A stretch of 5,810 nt of DNA from an uncultured Clostridia bacterium (GCA_937888935.1 CALARO010000001.1:1-5810), one strand, 5' to 3'; counted from the stretch's first letter, positions 1-5,023 are shown. Notes: generated by a model from the sequence alone, not told the origin. A program made the numbers and translations.

Positions 1-858
1 CCGCCCGAAGGAATGGATCCTTTGCAGATGGGGCGGATTATCGACGGCAAAGTGGATACGGAAGATATCACTTCGATGATTTACTATTTTGCCGATCAGG
101 GGTATCTTACCATTGATTTGCCCGAAGAGAAAAACGGCGATCCCGTGCTGCATCGCACGGATAAACCGTTGCCCGAAAAAATGCCGTCGTGGCAGAAAGT
201 GCTTATGGACGGGTTGTTTGATAAAGGGCGGCGCACGGAAACGCATATTTCCGAATTGTCGAATAAATTCTATACTTCTGCAGACAAGGCGAAAACGCTT
301 CTTTCCACGCGGCGCGGGGCGGAATACGAGCCGAAATCGTTCTTCGGCGCGTGCCTGATTTCGCTGATTGCCGTGTGTTTGTACGGGTTAATTCCGCTGT
401 TTATCGGTATGAGCAGAATCGGAGGCGGGTATAAGTACTGGACGGGATTTATCGCGTTGTTCCCGATTGCGGCGTGCTTCTACGGGTATTTTTATATCGA
501 GCAGCAGCGTTACAAAAAGAAGGCGAGCGTGCGGCGGTGGGCGAATATCGGTATCACCGCGGTGCTTGCGCTGTTCGGCGTGTGGTACACCGCGTTGTTC
601 GCGCGGCATATCCTTACGGTGTGGGAAAAACTTTTCATTTCGGTTTCCGCAACGTTGTGCGCGTATTTCGCGCCGAAATGCATTTCGCGCACGGAAAAAT
701 ACGTGGATACGCTCGGAAAAATTCTCGGATTTAAAGATTTCATTCTGTACACGGAAAGAAGAAAAGATCAAATTCATGTTGCAGGAAAACCCGCAACTTT
801 ATTACGACGTGCTGCCTTACGCGCAGGTACTCGGCGTTACGAAGGAATGGGAAGATAA
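1..858 (+). CDS. DUF2207 (YciQ-like) membrane protein, partial 5' end, main part before a frameshift
   Basis: The frame is open from base 1 (PPEGMDPLQMGRIIDGKVD...), so the gene starts outside the window and the ATG at 13 is internal. The PPEG...GRIIDGKVDTEDITSMIYYFADQGYLTI stretch matches the cytoplasmic winged-helix-like segment typical of the C-terminal half of DUF2207 proteins. Four hydrophobic segments follow, at about 358-410, 439-500, 544-600 and 625-675, consistent with a membrane-anchored protein. The natural reading continues in another frame after about 756 (see the next entry). The last 30 or so residues of this frame (RRKDQIHVAGKPATLLRR...) are off-family and arise from the shift. 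Rejoined, the visible protein would be about 360 residues. The function of DUF2207 proteins is not established. The family call is confident; whether the gene is intact is not. Confidence 0.8.
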   Translation, partial: PPEGMDPLQMGRIIDGKVDTEDITSMIYYFADQGYLTIDLPEEKNGDPVLHRTDKPLPEKMPSWQKVLMDGLFDKGRRTETHISELSNKFYTSADKAKTLLSTRRGAEYEPKSFFGACLISLIAVCLYGLIPLFIGMSRIGGGYKYWTGFIALFPIAACFYGYFYIEQQRYKKKASVRRWANIGITAVLALFGVWYTALFARHILTVWEKLFISVSATLCAYFAPKCISRTEKYVDTLGKILGFKDFILYTERRKDQIHVAGKPATLLRRAALRAGTRRYEGMGR

Positions 859-1084
859 ATTCAAGTCGCTCACGATCGAGCCGCCGAGCTGGTGCAGGGG
901 CAACGCTTCGTTCTCGGTGTTCGATTACATGGTGCTGAATACGATGCTGCGCGCTTCGTTTGTTTCGGCAATGTCGCGCCCGCAACCGAAAGGGGGTACA
1001 TTCCTTGGCGGCGGTGGCAGCGGCGGACATTTCGGCGGATTTTCCGGCGGCGGACACGGCGGCGGTGGCGGCGGTGTGAGATAA
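758..1084 (+). pseudogene. Detached 3' part of the DUF2207 gene (after +1 frameshift), glycine-rich C-terminus
   Basis: In frame 2 the sequence reads EEKIKFMLQENPQLYYDVLPYAQVLGVTKEW and then EPPSWCRG. This is the expected continuation of a DUF2207 protein (a cytoplasmic helical segment with the LPYAxVLGV motif). It ends in a Gly-rich, low-complexity tail (about 1006-1078, GGGGSGG/GGFSGGGHGGGG) that is characteristic of the family C-terminus. It stops with TAA at 1082-1084. Deleting one A from the run at 755-757 (giving T-E-E-E-K-I-K-F) or from 762-765 (giving T-E-R-R-K-I-K-F) joins both frames cleanly. An ATG at 776 could start a separate 102-residue ORF, but there is no convincing ribosome site before it. 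A read or assembly error, a real mutation or a recoding event cannot be separated here. Confidence 0.75.
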
Positions 1085-1130
1085 GCAATTTTGCGCTGCT
1101 TTCGCGCTCTATTTGCAATAAAACAGGAAT

Positions 1131-1198
1131 AAAAAACAGCCGTTCGGCGAATGTTTCGGAAAAAAATTCCGAACTATTCTGGCGGGCGGCGTTTTTTT
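1131..1198 (+). terminator. Probable intrinsic terminator of the DUF2207 gene
   Basis: An outer stem pairs AAAAAAC and GCCG (1131-1142, one bulged A) with CGGCG and TTTTTT (1187-1197), ending in a run of seven T (1192-1198). Inside lies a second perfect 7-bp hairpin, TTCGGAA-AAAAA-TTCCGAA (1155-1173). The element lies about 50 bases after the stop codon. The long interrupted loop makes the exact fold uncertain. Confidence 0.45.
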
Positions 1199-1228
1199 GA
1201 AGTGAAATGCAGGCTGCAAAAGAGTAAT

Positions 1229-1273
1229 AAAAAATCCGGACTATTTGCTTACTATCTGCAAATAATTCGGATT
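1229..1273 (-). terminator. Intrinsic terminator of the tRNA operon
   Basis: Read on the minus strand, a 16-bp stem with two imperfect pairs (right arm 1258-1273, loop of nine bases at 1249-1257, left arm 1233-1248) is followed directly by a T run (complement of A at 1229-1234). It begins ten bases after the CCA end of the last tRNA, tRNA-Lys(CTT). This is the expected layout of a Rho-independent terminator closing the operon. Confidence 0.85.
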
Positions 1274-1282
1274 ATACTGCTT

Positions 1283-1358
1283 TGGTGCACCTTCAGGGAC
1301 TCGAACCCTGGGCCCACTGATTAAGAGTCAGTTGCTCTACCAACTGAGCTAAAGGTGC
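1283..1358 (-). tRNA. tRNA-Lys (anticodon CTT)
   Basis: A 76-nt cloverleaf including the encoded CCA (complement of 1283-1285). The acceptor stem GCACCTT/AAGGTGC is perfect. The D-arm GCTC...GAGC, anticodon stem ACTGA/TCAGT with loop CTCTTAA (anticodon CTT, complement of 1323-1325) and T-arm CAGGG-TTCGAGT-CCCTG are all intact. The discriminator is A. It decodes AAG. It is the last gene of the operon, and its 5' end abuts the CCA of the preceding tRNA-Lys(TTT) with no spacer. Confidence 0.97.
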
Positions 1359-1434
1359 TGGTGGTCCATCCGAGGCTCGAACTCGGGACACCCTGATTAA
1401 AAATCAGGTGCTCTGCCAACTGAGCTAATGGGCC
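1359..1434 (-). tRNA. tRNA-Lys (anticodon TTT)
   Basis: A 76-nt cloverleaf with encoded CCA (complement of 1359-1361). The anticodon stem CCTGA/TCAGG with loop TTTTTAA gives anticodon TTT (complement of 1399-1401), reading AAA and AAG. The T-arm CCGAG-TTCGAGC-CTCGG is normal. Oddity: acceptor arms GGCCCAT and ATGGACC pair everywhere except C3 with A70, a C-A mismatch inside the acceptor stem. The CCA is followed immediately by the next tRNA. A 51-base spacer separates it from tRNA-Gln upstream. Confidence 0.95.
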
Positions 1435-1485
1435 ATGTTTCCGCGCTTTAACCATTCGAAAATTAAAACACGTTTTTTGTTTTTT

Positions 1486-1561
1486 TGGCTGGGGTGGCAA
1501 GATTTGAACTTACGAATGCCGGAATCAAAATCCGGTGCCTTAACCGCTTGGCGACACCCCA
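1486..1561 (-). tRNA. tRNA-Gln (anticodon TTG)
   Basis: A 76-nt cloverleaf with encoded CCA. It has acceptor stem TGGGGTG/CACCCCA (the U1-A72 start is usual for tRNA-Gln) and discriminator G. The D-arm GCC...GGC, anticodon stem CCGGA/TCCGG with loop TTTTGAT (anticodon TTG, complement of 1526-1528), and T-arm GTAAG-TTCAAAT-CTTGC with one T-G wobble complete it. It decodes CAA and CAG. It lies 9 bases after tRNA-His in the transcript. Confidence 0.97.
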
Positions 1562-1570
1562 ACAAATAAA

Positions 1571-1647
1571 TGGGGCGGGCGACGAGAATCGAACTCACGA
1601 CCTCCAGGGCCACAATCTGGCGCTCTAACCAACTGAGCTACACCCGC
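1571..1647 (-). tRNA. tRNA-His (anticodon GTG)
   Basis: A 77-nt cloverleaf with encoded CCA. The acceptor GCGGGTG/CGCCCGC carries one T-G wobble. The discriminator is C73, and the genome encodes the G-1 (complement of 1648) needed for His identity, so the mature 5' end probably lies at 1648. The anticodon GTG is the complement of 1611-1613. Oddity: the anticodon stem CCAGA/CCTGG has an A31-C39 mismatch at the pair closing the loop. Seven bases separate it from the upstream tRNA-Arg, counting from G-1. Confidence 0.96.
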
Positions 1648-1655
1648 CGTTTATT

Positions 1656-1732
1656 TGGTGCGCCTGAAGAGATTCGAACCCCTGACACACGGCTTAGAAG
1701 GCCGTTGCTCTATCCAACTGAGCTACAGGCGC
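1656..1732 (-). tRNA. tRNA-Arg (anticodon TCT)
   Basis: A 77-nt cloverleaf with encoded CCA. It has acceptor stem GCGCCTG/CAGGCGC (perfect), D-arm GCTC...GAGC, anticodon stem ACGGC/GCCGT with loop CTTCTAA (anticodon TCT, complement of 1696-1698), and T-arm AGGGG-TTCGAAT-CTCTT with two G-T wobbles. The discriminator is A. It decodes AGA and AGG. A 42-base spacer holding a small hairpin separates it from tRNA-Gly. Confidence 0.97.
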
Positions 1733-1752
1733 ATATCAAACGCTCGTTTATC

Positions 1753-1766
1753 TTGCCTGGCGGCAA
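1753..1766 (-). other. Small hairpin in the tRNA-Gly/tRNA-Arg spacer
   Basis: TTGCC-TGGC-GGCAA forms a 5-bp stem with a 4-base loop inside the 42-base spacer. On the transcribed strand it is preceded, not followed, by a T run, so it does not look like a terminator. It may help present the tRNA ends for processing, but this is inference. Confidence 0.3.
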
Positions 1767-1774
1767 AAAAACTT

Positions 1775-1848
<74 letters not shown>

Positions 1849-1882
1849 AATTCCTTGATCTCTCGCATCAACGCGCTTGTAT

Positions 1883-1911
1883 ATAATAACACTTTTCAAA
1901 ACGATTGTCAA
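1883..1911 (-). promoter_or_regulatory. Sigma-A promoter of the tRNA operon
   Basis: On the minus strand, a perfect -35 TTGACA (complement of 1906-1911), a 17-base spacer and -10 TATTAT (complement of 1883-1888). It lies about 35 bases upstream of tRNA-Gly, so transcription should begin near 1876. The near-consensus boxes fit a stable-RNA promoter. Confidence 0.9.
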
Positions 1912-1960
1912 CGCTTTTTTCCTTGTTTTTCGAAAATTTTCCAAAAAAAATTTTAAAAAA
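1912..1960 (-). promoter_or_regulatory. A/T-tract upstream region (probable UP element) of the tRNA promoter
   Basis: Directly upstream of the -35 box, T tracts on the plus strand start at 1915, 1926 and 1937. They are spaced 11 bases apart, about one helical turn, and followed by further A and T runs to 1960. Such phased tracts bend DNA and can bind the RNA polymerase alpha subunit. The tracts are seen directly; the activity is inferred. Confidence 0.5.
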
Positions 1961-2008
1961 TTGTTTTTGCCCGTTTTTTCTCTCGTTTATGCCCGCTTTT
2001 TCTTTCGG

Positions 2009-2380
2009 CTATCTCGCTACCACGAAAAACGAGAACCCCGATCGGATCGCCAAAATCGTAAGATACACGTTCAAAACCCCGAGCAACGGCATTAAAATCA
2101 TGAGAAACAGGCTTTTTTGCCGATATTTAAACGCGAAAAGGCATACGTAAATTGTGATTGCTCCGCCGAGAAGTCCCGTGAGAAACAATCTGCCGTCCGA
2201 TTTTTTATAATTATCCGTGCCGTCCGTTTCGTCTTTCAGATTTTTTACGAGCAGAAACGCATAAAAATTGATCGCAAGCAAATACGCGCCGACGAATGTA
2301 TAAAAAATAGCCATGGCAAAAGTATTCCCGTTTCTTCGCCGTTTCAAACCGTTTTTTGTCTTCGTTTTTCCGCCGCGCAT
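2009..2380 (-). CDS. DUF1294-family small membrane protein
   Basis: A 123-residue protein with three hydrophobic segments (about residues 24-45, 65-84 and 91-112). The order of motifs fits DUF1294: a first helix ending in NFYAFLLV, a short charged loop, then FLTGLLGGAIT, FKYRQKS and MPLLGVLN. Related proteins usually have GxLGGxxG, an F-x-H/Y-K/R-x-K-S region and a final helix. The loop after helix 1 (KNLKDETDGTDNYKKSDGR) is more acidic than usual. The function of the family is unknown. Two starts are possible: ATG at 2380 adds a Lys/Arg-rich head of 22 residues, while ATG at 2314 begins right before helix 1 and gives the more typical length of 101. Neither has a strong ribosome site. It diverges from the TetR gene. 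No clear GC-rich terminator follows, so reading into the tRNA operon is possible. Confidence 0.75.
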   Translation of the reverse strand: MRGGKTKTKNGLKRRRNGNTFAMAIFYTFVGAYLLAINFYAFLLVKNLKDETDGTDNYKKSDGRLFLTGLLGGAITIYVCLFAFKYRQKSLFLMILMPLLGVLNVYLTILAIRSGFSFFVVAR

Positions 2381-2396
2381 TTTCTTGCCAAGAATT

Positions 2397-2426
2397 TTTA
2401 TAATTTTTTTTGCGCGACCGCTGCAA
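2397..2426 (-). promoter_or_regulatory. Candidate promoter for the DUF1294 gene
   Basis: On the minus strand TTGCAG (complement of 2421-2426), an 18-base spacer and TATAAA (complement of 2397-2402). The -35 box is poor and the spacer one base long, so this is tentative. Next to it is a palindrome, TTCTTG-C-CAAGAA (2382-2394), just before the upstream ATG, of unknown meaning. Confidence 0.3.
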
Positions 2427-2431
2427 AACGC

Positions 2432-2460
2432 TTGACTTTATATAATAACAGCGTTATAAT
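2432..2460 (+). promoter_or_regulatory. Sigma-A promoter of the TetR-ABC operon
   Basis: TTGACT (2432-2437), a 17-base spacer and a perfect TATAAT (2455-2460). Transcription should start near 2467, giving a leader of about 37 bases before the ATG at 2504. The -10 box is covered by the paired palindromes of the next entry. Confidence 0.88.
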
Positions 2461-2471
2461 AACATTGTTAT
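2445..2471. promoter_or_regulatory. Double palindrome, likely operator of the adjacent TetR regulator
   Basis: Two copies of ATAAC-N3-GTTAT lie side by side, at 2445-2457 (centre AGC) and 2459-2471 (centre ATT), with centres 14 bases apart. The pair is itself symmetric about base 2458, giving four ATAAC/GTTAT half-sites in a 27-bp dyad. The -10 box TATAAT (2455-2460) sits in the middle. TetR-family proteins commonly bind such palindromes and repress their own genes by covering the promoter. Binding by this regulator is inferred from position. Confidence 0.7.
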
Positions 2472-2503
2472 AAAATAAACGGGGCAGAAAGCGGAAAAAG
2501 AAA

Positions 2504-3145
2504 ATGCGAAAGAAAGACGAGCTTGCGATAGATAAAATCACGGAATGTGCGAAGAAGGAATTTGCCGAAAAGGGGTTTGAAGGCGCGTCGATGCGGACTA
2601 TTGCGGAAAGCGCGGGGTATACGACGGGCATGTTGTACGGCAGATTTGCGGATAAGGGCGAATTGTTCCGCGAAATCGTAGGAAAGGCGGCGGACAAGCT
2701 GTATACTTACTACGTGGGGGTGCAGAACGAGTTTGCGGCGTACCCGCCCGATCGGCAGTATTCCGATATGCACACGTATGTGGACAGAAAAATCGACGGG
2801 TGGCTGGATATCGTGTACGCGCATTTCGAAGAATTTCAGCTGATCGTGTGCAAAAGCAAAGGCACGGAATACGAGCGGTATATAGAAAAGCTGATCGACG
2901 TGGAAACGAAAAATACCGTGCGGTATATCGACGAGCTGAACGCGGCGGGATACGATATTTCGGACGTGCGCGCGGATCTTTCGCACATGCTCGCCACGGC
3001 GCAATTCAACGGCATGTTCGAAGTTGTGGCGCACGGCTTGAAAAAGGACGAAGCACGGCAATATATCAAACAGTTGCAATACTTTTTCAATGCCGGGTGG
3101 GATAAAATTTTAGGTCTGCCCACCGATTGGAAATTGCCCGAATAA
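2504..3145 (+). CDS. TetR/AcrR-family transcriptional regulator
   Basis: A 213-residue protein of normal TetR length. The N-terminal DNA-binding domain spans about residues 8-55: AxxxFAEKGFEGASMRTIAESAGYTTGMLYGRFADKGELF. Helix 2 covers SMRTIAESAG, and the recognition helix TTGMLYGRF is followed by the usual K-x-EL motif. The rest (about 60-210) is helical and would hold the ligand pocket and dimer face; it has no motif that identifies a ligand. The ATG at 2504 follows a purine-rich AGCGGAAAAAG. The gene sits just downstream of a strong promoter overlapped by a double palindrome, so autorepression is likely. It is followed in the same direction by two ABC half-transporter genes, which it probably controls. 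Family is certain; the target and inducer are inference. Confidence 0.95.
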   Translation: MRKKDELAIDKITECAKKEFAEKGFEGASMRTIAESAGYTTGMLYGRFADKGELFREIVGKAADKLYTYYVGVQNEFAAYPPDRQYSDMHTYVDRKIDGWLDIVYAHFEEFQLIVCKSKGTEYERYIEKLIDVETKNTVRYIDELNAAGYDISDVRADLSHMLATAQFNGMFEVVAHGLKKDEARQYIKQLQYFFNAGWDKILGLPTDWKLPE

Positions 3146-3154
3146 ATTTTCGGG
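3137..3154 (+). other. Hairpin spanning the tetR-type gene's stop codon
   Basis: CCCGAA-TAAATT-TTCGGG: a perfect 6-bp stem with the TAA stop at the start of the 6-base loop. No T run follows at once; five T appear only at 3167-3171. It is therefore a poor terminator at best, and could instead lower read-through or stabilise the upstream message. Confidence 0.4.
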
Positions 3155-3182
3155 AAGAAGATACAGGTTTTTATAAGCATAA

Positions 3183-3198
3183 GTTAGCCTTCGCTAAC
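3183..3198 (+). other. Intergenic hairpin between the regulator and the ABC genes
   Basis: GTTAGC-CTTC-GCTAAC: a perfect 6-bp stem and 4-base loop with no T run on either strand. It may be an mRNA processing or stability element, or a protein-binding palindrome. Its half-sites (GTTAGC outward) differ from the ATAAC-N3-GTTAT operator. No promoter of quality was found in 3146-3247, so the ABC genes probably depend on the promoter at 2432-2460. Confidence 0.4.
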
Positions 3199-3227
3199 CG
3201 TGCAAAAAACATAAACAAGAAAAAATC

Positions 3228-3233
3228 AAGGAG
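3228..3233 (+). promoter_or_regulatory. Ribosome binding site with long spacing before the first ABC gene
   Basis: AAGGAG is a strong Shine-Dalgarno core, but 14 bases separate it from the ATG at 3248, where 5-9 is usual. The next in-frame ATG (3272) is further away and has no site of its own. The in-frame codons closer to it are ATA (3236) and ATC (3242), both very poor starts. Confidence 0.6.
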
Positions 3234-3247
3234 TCATACATATCCGA

Positions 3248-5023
3248 ATGAAAGAGAAAAAGAAAAGCCGGATGAATTCCGTTTTCGCGTATGCGGAAGC
3301 GGAAAAGAAGAAGATGGCGGTTTCGATCGCGCTGTCGGTGCTGTCGGTGGCGGCGGGGTTGTTTCCGTTCTACTGCATGTACCGCGTGATCTGCTTGTTT
3401 ACGGCGGGCGCGGCGACGACGGGCGGTATCGTTACGTGGTGTCTGGGCGCGCTGGCGGCGTATCTCGTGAAAATTCTGGCGTTTACGCTTTCCACGGGCG
3501 TATCGCATCATATGGCGTATAACGTGCTGGCAAAGTTGAGATTGCGGCTTGCGGACAGATTTATGCGCGCGCCGCTCGGCAACGTGCAAAATCATCCGAT
3601 CGGCGAAATCAAGAACATGATGGTGGATAAAATCGAAAATCTCGAACCGCCGATCGCGCACATGATTCCCGAAGGCGCGGGGCATATCGTGTTTCCGATC
3701 GTGAGCATTATCGCGCTTGCGATAATTGATTGGCGGCTTGCGCTTGCGTCGCTTGTAACGTTTCCGCTTTCGATCGTGTGCATGGGGCTTACGTTTAAAA
3801 TCAGCGGCAAAAATTTCGATTTGTACGATAAATCAAACGCCTATATGAACAGCACGATTGTGGAATACGTGGAAGGTATCGAAGTAATCAAGGCTTTCGG
3901 GCGCGCGGGCGTATCGTATGAAAAATATGCGGGCGCGATCAAAGATTTCCGCTCGTTCGTGGTGAAATGGCTTTCTTCCACGTTCGCCACAATGAAATTG
4001 GCGTTCGCGCTGTTTCCTTCCACGCTGATCGGCACGCTGCCCGTAGCGTTGGCTCTTGCGTTTCACGGCGTGATTTCCGCGCCGCAAGCCGCGCTGACCG
4101 TGATGCTTTCCGTGTCGATGGTAGGCTCGCTTGCAAAACTCGAAGTGTTTTCCGAAAACATGCGGCAGGTGAAATTCACGGTGGAAGGCTTGCAGGAATT
4201 TCTCGAAATGCCCGAATTGCCCGAGCCGAAAACGCGCGCGGCATTGAAAAATGCGGACGTGGAAGTGAAAAACGTACGGTTTTCGTATACGGGCGACGAA
4301 AAAGACGAAGTGCTGCACGGCGTGAGCTTCACTTTAAAAGAAGGCAGCTACACCGCGCTTGTAGGTCCTTCCGGGGGCGGAAAATCCACGATCGCGAAGC
4401 TGATTTCGCGCTTCTGGGACGTAAGCTCGGGCAGTATAGAAATCGGCGGGGCGAACGTGAAAGACATGCCGCTTTCCGAGCTTTCGGAAACCGTAAGTTT
4501 CGTTACGCAGGACAACTTTTTATTCAACTGTTCGTTGCTTGAAAATATCCGGCTTGGCAACCCGGACGCGTCCGACGAAGAAGTGAAAGCGGCGGCGCGG
4601 GCGGCGCAATGCGAAGAATTTATCGCGAAATTGCCGCTCGGCTACGATACGCCCGCCGGCGAAGCGGGAAGCCGTCTTTCGGGAGGCGAAAAGCAGAGAA
4701 TCGCGATTGCAAGAATGATGCTGAAAAACGCGCCGATCGTGATTCTGGACGAAGCGACGGCGTTTACCGATCCCGAAAACGAAGATAAATTGCAGGCGAG
4801 CATCGCCGCCCTTGCGAAGGGAAAAACGTTGCTTGTGATTGCGCACAGACTTTCTACGATTAAAAACGCGGATAACATTATCGTGCTTGAAAACGGCGCG
4901 ATCGCGGCGGAAGGCACGCAGGAAGAACTGCTTGAAAACTGCGTGCTTTATAAAGAAATGTGGCTGGCGCATATCGGGGCGAAAGACTGGGCGGTTTCCG
5001 CCGGGGAGGCAAAAAATGTTTAA
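3248..5023 (+). CDS. ABC half-transporter (type IV exporter fold, permease fused to ATPase), YbtP/IrtA-like
   Basis: A 591-residue full-length half-transporter. The membrane domain (about 1-310) has six hydrophobic segments, near residues 23-50, 58-84, 140-160, 162-184, 247-275 and 280-300, and the coupling-region motif EYVEGIEVIKAFGRAG. The ATPase domain (about 340-575) is complete: Walker A GPSGGGKST (373-381), Q-loop Q421, signature LSGGEKQR (477-484), Walker B IVILDE (497-502) with catalytic E502, and H-loop H533. After Walker B it reads ATAFTDPENE instead of the common ATSALD. That wording recalls the YbtP/YbtQ and IrtA/IrtB siderophore-linked transporters, which import although built like exporters. 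Drug or peptide export remains equally open. The start is the ATG at 3248, with an unusually distant AAGGAG. The end overlaps the next ABC gene by 8 bases, indicating translational coupling and a heterodimer. Confidence 0.95.
   Translation: MKEKKKSRMNSVFAYAEAEKKKMAVSIALSVLSVAAGLFPFYCMYRVICLFTAGAATTGGIVTWCLGALAAYLVKILAFTLSTGVSHHMAYNVLAKLRLRLADRFMRAPLGNVQNHPIGEIKNMMVDKIENLEPPIAHMIPEGAGHIVFPIVSIIALAIIDWRLALASLVTFPLSIVCMGLTFKISGKNFDLYDKSNAYMNSTIVEYVEGIEVIKAFGRAGVSYEKYAGAIKDFRSFVVKWLSSTFATMKLAFALFPSTLIGTLPVALALAFHGVISAPQAALTVMLSVSMVGSLAKLEVFSENMRQVKFTVEGLQEFLEMPELPEPKTRAALKNADVEVKNVRFSYTGDEKDEVLHGVSFTLKEGSYTALVGPSGGGKSTIAKLISRFWDVSSGSIEIGGANVKDMPLSELSETVSFVTQDNFLFNCSLLENIRLGNPDASDEEVKAAARAAQCEEFIAKLPLGYDTPAGEAGSRLSGGEKQRIAIARMMLKNAPIVILDEATAFTDPENEDKLQASIAALAKGKTLLVIAHRLSTIKNADNIIVLENGAIAAEGTQEELLENCVLYKEMWLAHIGAKDWAVSAGEAKNV
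5003..5009 (+). promoter_or_regulatory. Ribosome binding site of the second ABC gene
   Basis: GGGGAGG lies six bases before the ATG at 5016, inside the end of the preceding gene. It fixes the start of the second half-transporter and supports coupled translation. Confidence 0.85.

Noticed and set aside
1006..1078. GGC-rich repeat that might be a minisatellite or coding artefact
   Set aside because: It encodes the glycine-rich C-terminal tail normal for DUF2207 proteins.
388..1118. Minus-strand frames opposite the DUF2207 gene
   Set aside because: The plus-strand frames carry clear family motifs; the opposite frames are Arg/His-rich shadows.
1471..1486. T-rich run in the Gln-Lys(TTT) spacer as a plus-strand terminator
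   Set aside because: No stable GC stem precedes it, and the genes around are transcribed on the other strand.
1425..1613. Minus-strand open frame of 62 codons (...QAVKAPDFDSGIRKFKSCHP...)
   Set aside because: It translates tRNA-Gln and tRNA-His sequence in the sense direction and has no independent coding evidence.
2117..2473. Plus-strand frame of 118 codons opposite the DUF1294 gene
   Set aside because: The minus strand gives a credible three-helix DUF1294 protein, while this frame crosses the promoter and operator region and has no motif.
3183..3198. GTTAGC-CTTC-GCTAAC as a second operator for the TetR regulator
   Set aside because: Half-site sequence and orientation differ from ATAAC-N3-GTTAT, and no promoter lies beside it.
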